Positions 1-7,151 of a stretch of 10,060 nucleotides of DNA are shown piece after piece. This DNA comes from JAQGMO01 sp050954505 (GTDB lineage: Bacteria > Pseudomonadota > Gammaproteobacteria > Burkholderiales > Burkholderiaceae_D): NCBI GenBank assembly GCA_050954505.1, contig JBPBPY010000106.1:1-10060 (forward strand). Reading direction: 5' to 3'. Below the pieces are notes generated by a model. The model searched no databases. It worked only from the letters and a program-made list of their open reading frames with translations, and was not told where the DNA came from. Positions within the stretch are counted from its first letter, which is position 1; the number at the start of each line of letters is the position of its first letter. A program made the position numbers and the translations under genes.

Positions 1-2
1 AA

Positions 3-593
3 CTGGTGAGCAACGGTGACTACCTGGCGTTCATCCGCGCCGGCGGGTACCGGACGTCGGCATTCTGGCTTTCGGAAGGATGGGACTGGATCAGTGCCGA
101 AGGGCTGTCCATGCCTTTGTACTGGCATGAACTGGCAAGCGGCTCCACGGCGTTGTCTTCAGCCACGCAGCCCGGGCAGGGGGTCTTCCATGAATTCACG
201 CTGCATGGACTGGTACCGCTGGACCTGAGCGCGCCGGCAAGCCATCTGTCGTTCTTCGAGGCCGATGCCTATGCCCGCTGGGCCGGCGCACGGCTGCCTA
301 CCGAAGCAGAATGGGAACATGCGGCCAATGACGATGCCGGTGCGCTGTTGCAGCAGATGTTTGGCACTTGCTGGCAGTGGACCACGAGCAGCTACGCTCC
401 CTATCCGGGCTATGCCACGGCGCCTGGCGCGATCGGCGAGTACAACGGCAAGTTCATGGTCAACCAATATGTGCTGCGTGGTTCATCGTGCGCCACACCG
501 GCCGGACACAGCCGCCCGAGCTATCGCAATTTCTTTCCCACCACGGCGCGCTGGCAATTTAGCGGCATACGGCTGGCCCGTGCGCTGATCTGA
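3..593 (+). CDS. egtB: Ergothioneine synthase EgtB, C-terminal part (5' end outside window)
   Basis: The reading frame is open from base 3 and ends at TGA 591-593, so only the C-terminal 196 or so residues are present. EgtB is a non-haem iron sulfoxide synthase that joins hercynine to a thiol donor (gamma-glutamylcysteine or cysteine) in ergothioneine synthesis. The visible part is the FGE-sulfatase-like domain. It starts at the family's L-V-x-N-G-x-Y-L-A-F stretch, continues through EFTLHG, WAGARLPTEAEWE and GEYNGKF, and ends with the EgtB signature RGSSCATP...SYRNFFP...RWQFSGIRLA. The iron-binding DinB-like half lies upstream of the window. The family's usual G-[DN]-x-W-E-W-T block reads FGTCWQWT here, and the loop before it looks short. 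It converges on selD with a 32-bp gap and no visible terminator between them. An egtD partner, often next to egtB, is not in the window. Identity is confident; full activity is not shown. Confidence 0.9.
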   Translation: MVSNGDYLAFIRAGGYRTSAFWLSEGWDWISAEGLSMPLYWHELASGSTALSSATQPGQGVFHEFTLHGLVPLDLSAPASHLSFFEADAYARWAGARLPTEAEWEHAANDDAGALLQQMFGTCWQWTTSSYAPYPGYATAPGAIGEYNGKFMVNQYVLRGSSCATPAGHSRPSYRNFFPTTARWQFSGIRLARALI

Positions 594-625
594 AAGTGGA
601 ATAGGTGGGAAAGCAGGAAAGCTCG

Positions 626-1720
626 TCAGCTGCCGACATCCACGCCAGCGCTTCCTGCTTCCATGCTGCCGATGACGGCAGCGTCGGCAAACCCATCGGC
701 ACGGAAGATTTCCAGGACGGCAGCCACACTGTCGGCTGCGCAGGAGACCAGCAAGCCGCCCGAGGTTTGCGGATCGCTGAGAAGATGCCGCTGTGCCGTG
801 CCGATGGTGCCGTCAAGCTGCACCTGCGCTGCATAACTGTCCCAGTTGCGTATCGATGCGCCGGTGACATACCCTTGTTGCGCCAATTCCAGTACCCCCG
901 GCAGCAAGGGAATCTGCTGCATCGACAGCCTGGCCCGCAGTCCGGCGCCGCGCGCCATTTCCAGCAGGTGGCCCAGCAAGCCGAAGCCGGTGACATCGGT
1001 CAAGGCATGGACGCCGTGCAGGCCCGACAGCGCGCAGCCAGGCCGGTTCAACTTGGTGGTGCTGGCGATCATGGCGGCATAACCGTTCGCATCGAGTGCC
1101 GACTTCTTCAGCGCCGCCGACATCACGCCCACGCCGATCGGCTTGCCCAGGATGAGCACATCGCCCGCCTGGGCACCGGCATTGCGTTTGAGCCTGGACG
1201 GGTGTACCAGGCCCATGACGACCAGGCCGTAGATCGGTTCGACCGAATCGATGGTGTGGCCGCCGGCAATGGGAATGCCGGCGGCGGCGCAGATCGATTC
1301 GCCACCAGCGAGAATCTTGCCGATCACATCCAGCGGCAAGCGGTCGACCGGCATGCCCACCAGTGCCAGCGCCATGATCGGCGTGCCGCCCATTGCATAC
1401 ACATCGGAAATCGCATTAGTGGCGGCAATGCGGCCAAAGTCGAAGGGATCGTCGACGATCGGCATGAAGAAGTCGGTGGTGGCAATCAGTGCCTGCTGGT
1501 CGTTGAGCAGATACACCGCTGCATCGTCTGCGGTTTCAATTCCCACCAGCAGTTCCTTCGGAATCGGAAAGCCGCCACCCTGGCCGAGAATTTGCGCCAG
1601 GACGCCAGGCGCGATCTTGCAGCCGCAGCCGCCGCCGTGCGAAAACATGGTCAGCCGGACCGGTGCAGGGTCCATCGTGACGGGAGCGGCTCCGGTATTG
1701 TGCAGCGGGTTGTCGGACAT
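626..1720 (-). CDS. selD: Selenide, water dikinase (selenophosphate synthetase)
   Basis: This 364-residue cytoplasmic enzyme uses ATP and selenide to make selenophosphate, the selenium donor for selenocysteine, 2-selenouridine and the selenosugar of selenoneine synthesis. The N-terminal catalytic loop reads SHGGGCGCKIAP, with C32, C34 and K35 matching Cys17, Cys19 and Lys20 of the E. coli enzyme; the catalytic residue is Cys, not Sec. Further AIR-synthase-family marks are TTDFFMPIVDDP, AATNAISDVYAMGG, GGHTID, LTDVTGFGLLGH and SDPQTSGGLL near the C-terminus. Length is close to the usual 345-350 residues with a slightly longer N-terminus. The ATG at 1718-1720 is preceded by AAGGA six bases upstream, which supports this start. 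It is transcribed away from the senA-like gene and convergently with egtB. In known selenoneine clusters the selD homologue is called SenC, so this copy may serve that route. No selA, selB or Sec-tRNA gene is seen here. Confidence 0.96.
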   Translation of the reverse strand: MSDNPLHNTGAAPVTMDPAPVRLTMFSHGGGCGCKIAPGVLAQILGQGGGFPIPKELLVGIETADDAAVYLLNDQQALIATTDFFMPIVDDPFDFGRIAATNAISDVYAMGGTPIMALALVGMPVDRLPLDVIGKILAGGESICAAAGIPIAGGHTIDSVEPIYGLVVMGLVHPSRLKRNAGAQAGDVLILGKPIGVGVMSAALKKSALDANGYAAMIASTTKLNRPGCALSGLHGVHALTDVTGFGLLGHLLEMARGAGLRARLSMQQIPLLPGVLELAQQGYVTGASIRNWDSYAAQVQLDGTIGTAQRHLLSDPQTSGGLLVSCAADSVAAVLEIFRADGFADAAVIGSMEAGSAGVDVGS

Positions 1721-1857
1721 GGCAATTCCTTGAAGTCAATGGCAGCATTATCCCCGAACAGCCGCGCAGCTGCCTGCCTTTGAGCGGGCAGGGCTTGTGG
1801 AGTTTCGGCGACAGCAAGCCGCTGTTTTCCTTTTGCCGGCGCAAGCAGGATAATAAG
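1721..1857. promoter_or_regulatory. Shared divergent control region of selD and senA-like gene
   Basis: This 137-bp stretch separates the divergent starts of selD and the senA-like gene and must hold both promoters unless transcription enters from further away. On the - strand a GATAAT (1747-1752) sits about 27 bases from the selD start and could be a -10 box, but I find no good -35 partner. A small inverted repeat ACAGC/GCTGT lies near 1811-1825. No recognisable riboswitch or known operator was found. Confidence 0.4.
1847..1850 (+). promoter_or_regulatory. Ribosome binding site fixing the senA-like start
   Basis: AGGA lies seven bases before the ATG at 1858. The in-frame ATG at 1780 has no comparable site, and the residues it would add (rich in Ser, Phe, Arg and Lys) do not look like the family. 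A further ATG at 1918 is possible but has a weaker upstream site. Confidence 0.6.
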
Positions 1858-3105
1858 ATGAACGCCAATGTCAGCAGCACTGCAGCACTGCAGCGCATTT
1901 TCCAGAGCCGGACAAGAATGAATCTTTCCTTTCGCAACGCTTCACCAAATGAACTGGCCGGCGCCTTGCAGGATGCGCGCGAACATACGCTGGCGCTGTT
2001 CAATCGTTTTGTCGAGGTCGGACTCGATGAACCGCAACGCGTACCGCGGCTGATGATGATCAATCCGCCACTTTGGGAGCTTGGCCATATTGCCTGGTTT
2101 GCCGAATGGTTTGTCTTGCGTGAAGCGGCATCGAGTGCGCCCCCCGAGGCGCAGCGCGCCTCCATGCTGACCATGGGCGACGACTGGTTCGATGCCAATA
2201 CGGTGCCGCACCGGGCGCGCTGGAACCTTGGATTGCCCGGACATGGCGCTCTGAAAACCTATTGCAACGAAGTGCTGGACCGCGTGCTCGACAAGCTCGG
2301 CCGCGCCGGCAGCAGCGATACCGCGCTGTATCCCTACCGGCTGGTCCTTGCCCATGAAGACATGCATGGTGAAGAACTGGCGGCCAGCCTGCAATTGCTG
2401 GGCGTGGAATTGCCATCCCGCCTGGTTGACCGCGCCGTGCCTACCTGGGCTCAGGGGGAAATCCGTTTCGCTGGCGGCAGCATGGCAATGGGCAGCACCG
2501 ACCGCAGCGGCTTCGTGTTCGATAATGAAAAATGGGTGCATGTGCGCCAGCTGCCGGCTTTCCTGATGGATTCGACACTGGTCTCGAATGCGCAGTACGC
2601 CGCGTTCGTCGACCATGGCGGTTACCAGAATCCGCAGTACTGGAGCCAGGCCGGACGGGGCTGGCTGATGACGCGTGAACAGTCGGCCCCGCGCGACTGG
2701 CAGCGTGATGGCCGGTTTTGGTGCTGCGAACGTTTCGGCAAGCGCACTTCGCTTGCTGGTCATGAACCGGTGCGCCATGTCAGCCTGTATGAAGCCCAGG
2801 CTTATTGCACCTGGGCCGGGCGCCGCCTGCCTACCGAAGCGGAATGGGAGTATGCCGCGACGTCAGCGCATCCGGCCCTGCGCTGGGGCGATTTATGGGA
2901 ATGGACAGCGACATCCTTCGAGCCCTATCCGGGATTTTCCGCCGACGCCTGGCGCGAATATTCTGCCACGGCATTCGGCAGCCATCAGGCAGTGCGCGGC
3001 GCTTCGTTTGCCACCCGGGCGCGCTTGCGTTCCCCCCGGCATCGCGGGTTTCTGCGCCCGGCCTGCAGCGAAGCATTCATCGGCTTTCGTACCTGTGTCG
3101 CGTAA
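1858..3105 (+). CDS. senA: Selenoneine synthase SenA-like (EgtB paralogue)
   Basis: This 415-residue protein has the two-domain build of EgtB-type sulfoxide/selenoxide synthases. An N-terminal DinB-like domain carries the expected three-His iron site: H77 in LGHIAWFAEW, and H166 and H170 in HEDMHGEE. A C-terminal FGE-sulfatase-like domain starts near residue 202 (FAGGSMAMGS) and contains RRLPTEAEWEYA (322-333), GDLWEWT (344-350) and VRGASFATR (379-387). It lacks the NGKF, YRNFFP and RWQFSGIRLA signature of true EgtB and ends FIGFRTCVA, so it belongs to a separate EgtB-related branch. That divergence plus the adjacent selD points to SenA, which forms the C-Se bond between hercynine and a selenosugar. 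The naming rests on context and my memory of the family; an EgtB variant of other specificity is the alternative. No senB follows: the gene runs into a terminator. Confidence 0.8.
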   Translation: MNANVSSTAALQRIFQSRTRMNLSFRNASPNELAGALQDAREHTLALFNRFVEVGLDEPQRVPRLMMINPPLWELGHIAWFAEWFVLREAASSAPPEAQRASMLTMGDDWFDANTVPHRARWNLGLPGHGALKTYCNEVLDRVLDKLGRAGSSDTALYPYRLVLAHEDMHGEELAASLQLLGVELPSRLVDRAVPTWAQGEIRFAGGSMAMGSTDRSGFVFDNEKWVHVRQLPAFLMDSTLVSNAQYAAFVDHGGYQNPQYWSQAGRGWLMTREQSAPRDWQRDGRFWCCERFGKRTSLAGHEPVRHVSLYEAQAYCTWAGRRLPTEAEWEYAATSAHPALRWGDLWEWTATSFEPYPGFSADAWREYSATAFGSHQAVRGASFATRARLRSPRHRGFLRPACSEAFIGFRTCVA

Positions 3106-3164
3106 ATCTCGCGCGTGTGGTTTCGAAACCGGCTTGCGCACCGGATTGCGCACATTGTTGCAGG

Positions 3165-3200
3165 CGAAAAAAAACCGCTGCATGACGAAGCGGTTTTTCG
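3165..3200. terminator. Bidirectional Rho-independent terminator between senA-like gene and helicase
   Basis: A ten-base perfect inverted repeat, AAAAACCGCT (3170-3179) and AGCGGTTTTT (3189-3198), encloses a nine-base loop. It gives a run of five T on the + strand and, from the eight A at 3167-3174, a run of eight U on the - strand. It sits about 60 bases past the senA-like stop and about 70 bases past the helicase stop, so it can serve both converging genes. Confidence 0.85.
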
Positions 3201-3267
3201 AGAGGTCCGATGGCTGGCAGCAGTGCAAACGCTGCCAACCGATCAACTCAGAGTGGAGTCAAATCAA

Positions 3268-4695
3268 TCAACGATCGCCATAGGAGCGGCGGGCAGCGCC
3301 GGCGCCAGCATCGGCACCGGTGCGTGGACCCTTGTTGAAGCCGCCGCCTTCCTTGCGCGCCGGAGCGCCTGGCTTGCTGAAAGTACGCTGGCCTGGCTTG
3401 GCTGAGGAATTGCCGCGGTTGTCGCCCGGCTTCCAGCCGCCTGGACGTGCCGACGAGCGTGGTGCCGAAGCAGTGCGCTTTGGCTCGAAACCCTCGACCA
3501 CTTCAACCGGGATCAACTGCTTGGTGAAGCGTTCGATGCGCTTGACGTTCATGCCTTCTGCATGGTTGACCAGCGAAATTGCCTGGCCATTGCGGCCGGC
3601 ACGGCCGGTACGGCCAATGCGGTGCACATAGTCTTCAGGGAATTTTGGCAGATCGTAGTTCACCACGTGGGTGATGGTCGGCACGTCGATGCCGCGGGCG
3701 GCAACGTCGGTTGCCACCAGCACGCGCACCTGGCCACGGCGCATGCCGTCGAGCGTGCGGTTGCGCGCGCCCTGGTGCATGTCGCCATGCAGTGCCGCAG
3801 CAGCAAAGCCGGCAATGTTGAGACGGTCGGCGATGGTGTCGGCGTCACGCTTGGTGGCGGTGAAGACAACGGCCTGGTCCATGGTTTCATCACGCAGCAG
3901 ATGGTCGAGCAGGCGATTCTTGTGCGACAGGTCGTCGACAAACAGAACGCGCTGCTGGATGTTTTCATGCTTGGTGCTGGAACCGGCGATCTGGATGATT
4001 TGCGGATCGCGGGTAATGCGCTTGGCCATGTTGCCGACGACGCCATCAAGCGTAGCCGAGAACAGCATGGTCTGGCGGGTTTCAGGCGTAGCAGCAACGA
4101 TCTTTTCGATATCCTCGATGAAACCCATGTCAAGCATGCGGTCGGCTTCGTCCAGGACCAGGATTTCGAGTTGCGAGAAATCGATCTTGCCCGATTCCAT
4201 ATGGTCGATCAAACGGCCAGGGGTGGCAACCAGGATTTCAGGATTCTTGGCCAGCAATTGCATCTGCTTTGGATAAGGCATGCCGCCGAGGATGGAAACA
4301 GCCTTGATGCGGCGGTTCGACGAGCAGTATTTATCGGTAGCGGTGGTCACTTGCAGAGCCAGCTCACGGGTTGGCGTCAACACCAGCATCTTTGGCTGGG
4401 CAGCCTTGAAGCGTGGACGCTCGCCGCGTGAACGGGAAGATTGCGCTTCCTGATTCGGGGTCTTGATGGTGAACGGTGCTTGTTCGATTGATGCAAATTT
4501 GTTCAGTGCCGGCAGCATGAAAGCGGCAGTCTTGCCTGAACCGGTTTGCGAAGAAACTAGCAGGTCACGGCCTTGCAGAGCGGCAGGAATTGCTTGAGCT
4601 TGCACGCCAGTTGGCTTGGTGTAGCCAGCTTCGGTCAATGCCTTGAGGATGGACGCGTGCAAACCCAGTGATTCAAAAGTCACTTCTGTAGTCAT
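3268..4695 (-). CDS. DEAD-box ATP-dependent RNA helicase, RhlE type
   Basis: This 475-residue cytoplasmic enzyme unwinds RNA at the cost of ATP, with likely roles in ribosome assembly, mRNA turnover or cold adaptation. All family motifs are present in order: Q motif (F7 to Q32), motif I SQTGSGKT (49-56), Ia PTRELA (108-113), Ib TPGR (158-161), II DEAD (182-185), III SAT (213-215), IV region VVFTATK (276-282), V ATDVAARGID (328-337) and VI HRIGRTGRAG (358-367). Between motifs I and Ia there is an extra, partly charged stretch (about 70-100). After residue 405 comes a disordered Gly/Arg/Lys/Pro/Ser-rich tail typical of RNA-binding extensions in this subfamily. The start at 4693-4695 has a weak purine-rich upstream site (GAAAGAA). 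It is a single-gene unit with a long gene-free region upstream. RhlE is the best match, but I do not assign a symbol because several paralogues exist in Burkholderiales. Confidence 0.95.
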   Translation of the reverse strand: MTTEVTFESLGLHASILKALTEAGYTKPTGVQAQAIPAALQGRDLLVSSQTGSGKTAAFMLPALNKFASIEQAPFTIKTPNQEAQSSRSRGERPRFKAAQPKMLVLTPTRELALQVTTATDKYCSSNRRIKAVSILGGMPYPKQMQLLAKNPEILVATPGRLIDHMESGKIDFSQLEILVLDEADRMLDMGFIEDIEKIVAATPETRQTMLFSATLDGVVGNMAKRITRDPQIIQIAGSSTKHENIQQRVLFVDDLSHKNRLLDHLLRDETMDQAVVFTATKRDADTIADRLNIAGFAAAALHGDMHQGARNRTLDGMRRGQVRVLVATDVAARGIDVPTITHVVNYDLPKFPEDYVHRIGRTGRAGRNGQAISLVNHAEGMNVKRIERFTKQLIPVEVVEGFEPKRTASAPRSSARPGGWKPGDNRGNSSAKPGQRTFSKPGAPARKEGGGFNKGPRTGADAGAGAARRSYGDR

Positions 4696-5243
4696 TTATT
4701 TCTTTCGTATATATCAGCGCCCGCACTTCATTCGAGATGAAATACGCATGCGCAAAAATGCAACGCCAACCAACGAAACAGCAAAGAAAACTCAGAGAGA
4801 ATTCGGCACAAAAGCGTTGCGCCGGGACGGTGTTCAAACTTCAACACCAGGGGGCGGGATGGCTTTATCGTTAATGCTAAGGGTTCGCGGTGCTGCAGAG
4901 TGCGGTGCATGGTGCATCGCACAGCCAGGATTCTATACGGAAAACATGACCACTGTCCAATGTTTTGTGTCTGGCATGACAGTTGTCAACGTGCTCAATC
5001 AATTGACCTGCTAAAAAATTCCCGCCTTTTTGCGCCGAATCGATGCATTTCCGCGCACGGATTACTGATGTATCCACGTCGGCGGCACTGCCTTCGCTGC
5101 TCGCGCTCGGCCTGGGCAGCTATTTTCATCGCCACCGGTGTTGTCGCTCGTTCACAGAATTGCGGAAATTGTCACGCACAACATCAAAACTGCTGGCCAA
5201 CAACCTAACTGACCAAATTTTCTTTAAAGAAACTAACTCCAGG

Positions 5244-5249
5244 TATAAT
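5244..5249 (+). promoter_or_regulatory. Putative -10 box of the surface protein gene
   Basis: A perfect TATAAT lies in an AT-rich stretch, about 170 bases before the start codon at 5422. The -35 position, 17 bases upstream, reads TCTTTA, which is poor, so an activator may be needed. A start of transcription near 5256 would give a leader of about 165 bases. Confidence 0.55.
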
Positions 5250-5319
5250 ATGATACAAACTGTTAAAACGATAGAACTGAAACATCAGCTGGCGCCATAA
5301 GAATGTAACGGCGACCTTT

Positions 5320-5385
5320 CGAACTGCACCCTGAGGCGGAACTCGATGTGCAGTCGGACGTTAGCGCTAACTTGTTCTGCAGTCG
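5320..5385 (+). promoter_or_regulatory. Structured leader with hairpin, 12-bp palindrome and alternative repeat
   Basis: Three elements lie between the putative promoter and the surface-protein start. ACTGCAC (5323-5329) pairs with GTGCAGT (5348-5354), extendable to nine pairs with one bulged A. GTTAGCGCTAAC (5360-5371) is a perfect 12-base palindrome, suited to a dimeric regulator. TGCAGTCG occurs twice (5349-5356 and 5378-5385), so the left arm could pair with either copy. This is a structural observation; no known RNA family is recognised. Confidence 0.4.
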
Positions 5386-5421
5386 TACAGTTTATTCAGA
5401 ACAAACACGTTTGGGTGACGC

Positions 5422-6825
5422 ATGACACATGGAACAAACAGGTGCGCCAAAATATCGCTGCGGCGAGGCAGCTTCGGTAATCGTCCATTCATGGCAATCG
5501 GACTGGCAACCGTACTGGCGCTTTTTGGCAGCTTTGGCAGTTTTGGCAGCAACCAAGCGTTTGCAGCGACTGCAGCTGGGTCCGCGATTTCCAATCAAGC
5601 CCAGGCAAGCTATGTCGATGCAGCCTCGACAACGCGTACCATCAGTTCGAATACCGTGGTGACAACTGTGCAACAGGTCGGTGCCGTGACCATCGGCAGC
5701 AACGGTTCGAAAAACATCGGTCCCGGGCAAACAGCCAGTTTTACCCACACCATCACCAATACCGGCAACGGCCCGGATACGTTTGCCCTGTCAACAACGA
5801 ACAGCGGTGGATTTGCCTATTCGACTGTGCAGTTTTTTGCCGATGCCAATGGTGATGGGATAGCGGACAATAATGTTGCGTTGACGAATACCGGTGTCAT
5901 TGCTGCGGGTGCCAGCTTCCAGTTCATCGCGGTGGCAACGGTACCCAGTGCAACCGCCGCCGGTTTGAGCAACAATCTCGTTGTTACCGCCACCAGTCAG
6001 TACAGTGCATCCACCGCCAGCAATACCGATACCACCACGGTCAGTTCGATATCCAATGTCGACATCACCAGCAATTCCGCTGGGCCAGGCGCACCTGGTG
6101 CAGGCGCGGGTCCGGAAGCCGCTGCAGTCACCACCAACACCGTCAACCCCGGCGCCACGACGCGGTTTACCATGTATTTGAACAATCCCGGCAATGCATC
6201 GGACTCCTTTACCCTGAACGCCAGTACCGATGCATCCTTCGCCGCAAACATTCTGCCTTCCGGCTGGGTGGTGGTGTACCGGGATGCGGGCGGCAACCCG
6301 ATCACTTCGGCCAATGTGGGAGCGGGCAGCAACACCGTGGTGTTCGCCGATGTGACGATTCCTGGCGGCGCCAGTGTTGCCTTGACCGATTTGTATTTTC
6401 GCGCTGCCGGCAATGTGTCCGGTGTCAGTGACCGACTTCATGATGCCGTCAACGTCGTGGCGGTGACGGTGCAAACCGCCGTGGTGATCACCCAGGCTCT
6501 CGATGCGGCTTGCGACGGCGTGGCCGATACCGCCTACATGCAAACGCCAATTACCACGGGCGCCAGTCCGAATGCCTGTGTGCGCTATCGGGTGACCACC
6601 ACCAACATCAGCAATGCGACAGTCACCACGGTGGTGGTATACAACAATACGCCGGCGTTTTCAACCTACCAGGGCAATTCAACTGCACATCCTGCTACCA
6701 CCTCACAAGGCACATTCTCGAGCCAGCCTGCCGATGCAGGGACCGGGCAATTTGTCATCGCCGTCGGTACGCTGACCGCCGGCCGGTCTCAGGTACTGGA
6801 ATACGGGGTGAAAATCAGTCCTTGA
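5422..6825 (+). CDS. Secreted beta-sandwich repeat protein (DUF11/CARDB-like), function unknown
   Basis: The 467-residue product has a long Sec-type signal peptide: a basic start to about residue 21, a hydrophobic core 24-35, and AFA-AT giving likely cleavage after residue 48. The mature part begins with SAISNQAQASYVDAA, a segment common to bacterial DUF11-type surface proteins. Three related Thr/Asn/Val-rich domains follow, at about 88-210, 233-352 and 356-466, each with an NxxNxxDSFTL-like or comparable core strand. An Asp-rich loop DANGDGIAD (141-149) resembles a calcium-binding loop, and DAACDGVAD (361-369) is its degenerate copy. The only mature cysteines, C364 and C386, could form a disulfide. 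There is no membrane anchor, LPXTG or autotransporter domain, so it is probably periplasmic or released. The start has a modest GGGTGA site; an inner ATG at 5491 is an alternative. It stands alone, with no export partner gene beside it. Confidence 0.8.
   Translation: MTHGTNRCAKISLRRGSFGNRPFMAIGLATVLALFGSFGSFGSNQAFAATAAGSAISNQAQASYVDAASTTRTISSNTVVTTVQQVGAVTIGSNGSKNIGPGQTASFTHTITNTGNGPDTFALSTTNSGGFAYSTVQFFADANGDGIADNNVALTNTGVIAAGASFQFIAVATVPSATAAGLSNNLVVTATSQYSASTASNTDTTTVSSISNVDITSNSAGPGAPGAGAGPEAAAVTTNTVNPGATTRFTMYLNNPGNASDSFTLNASTDASFAANILPSGWVVVYRDAGGNPITSANVGAGSNTVVFADVTIPGGASVALTDLYFRAAGNVSGVSDRLHDAVNVVAVTVQTAVVITQALDAACDGVADTAYMQTPITTGASPNACVRYRVTTTNISNATVTTVVVYNNTPAFSTYQGNSTAHPATTSQGTFSSQPADAGTGQFVIAVGTLTAGRSQVLEYGVKISP
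5524..5550 (+). repeat. Three tandem 9-bp units in the signal peptide
   Basis: TTTGGCAG followed by C or T is repeated three times in frame and encodes Phe-Gly-Ser three times (residues 35-43), just after the hydrophobic core of the signal peptide. Gain or loss of units would keep the frame and change signal-peptide length by three residues. Confidence 0.75.
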
Positions 6826-7089
6826 AAATCCACGGCAATCACAAGCCCAGCAGCGAGCCGCCCAGCGCGCGACAGATTGGGGGCTGCTGTATCTGCATTC
6901 CCGCAGGCTCAATACCGCCCAGCAGAGATCACCTCAACCCGTCATACCCTGGATGATGAGTGCCACGTCGTTGCCATCTGTGGCTTGCGAAACAAACGAT
7001 GGTGGCCAACCAGCGGCGTTCAAACAACCAAGCCCGCTTTGCCTTGGAAAAAGCACAGCGGGCCAGCAAAAATGGAATCGCACTGGTTT

Positions 7090-7134
7090 CGCAACAAAAA
7101 AGCAAGCGGCTGCCGCGCTTGCTTTTTTGTTGCG
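7090..7134. terminator. Strong bidirectional hairpin terminator
   Basis: A perfect 19-base inverted repeat (7090-7108 and 7116-7134) encloses a seven-base loop. Its arms contain runs of six A and six T, so on either strand the GC-rich inner stem is followed by a U tract. It lies 18 bases past the stop of the hexapeptide-repeat gene, its most likely client, and about 265 bases past the end of the surface protein gene, which has no nearer terminator. Confidence 0.88.
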
Positions 7135-7151
7135 CAAGAGCCAGGCCGTAA

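Larger units (their letters stand above)
4696..5421. other. Gene-free divergent intergenic region, helicase to surface protein
   Basis: No convincing gene lies here; the short frames are Arg/Cys-rich and lack family character. The left half would hold the helicase promoter and perhaps a long leader, as is common for cold-inducible helicases. Structures seen are a hairpin GGTGTT/AACACC (4829-4834 and 4843-4848, eight-base loop), a doubled GGTGCAT (about 4902-4915) and an interrupted palindrome TGACA-gt-TGTCA (4977-4988). The right half holds the surface-protein promoter and its repeat-rich leader, entered separately. Confidence 0.6.

Noticed and set aside
626..1720. Possible selenocysteine (in-frame TGA) in SelD
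   Set aside because: The catalytic position is a normal Cys codon (C32) and the frame is continuous.
605..1783. 392-codon + strand open frame
   Set aside because: It is the antisense shadow of selD. Its product is His/Arg/Gln/Ala-rich with no family features, while the - strand frame matches SelD throughout.
1942..2778. 278-codon - strand open frame
   Set aside because: It is antisense to the senA-like gene, whose frame carries all iron-site and FGE-domain motifs.
3562..4431. 289-codon + strand open frame
   Set aside because: It is antisense to the DEAD-box helicase, which has every expected motif in order.
4900..5208. 102-codon + strand frame between helicase and surface protein
   Set aside because: The product is Arg/Cys-rich and family-less, has no clear ribosome site, and lies in a region with regulatory-type structure.
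5791..6543. 250-codon - strand frame antisense to the surface protein
   Set aside because: It is Gly/His/Arg-rich shadow sequence; the + strand frame has a signal peptide and repeated domains.
7032..7063. Hairpin GCCCGCT/AGCGGGC as terminator of the surface protein gene
   Set aside because: The stem is only seven pairs, has an 18-base loop and no T run after it on the + strand; the 19-bp stem at 7090-7134 is a better candidate.
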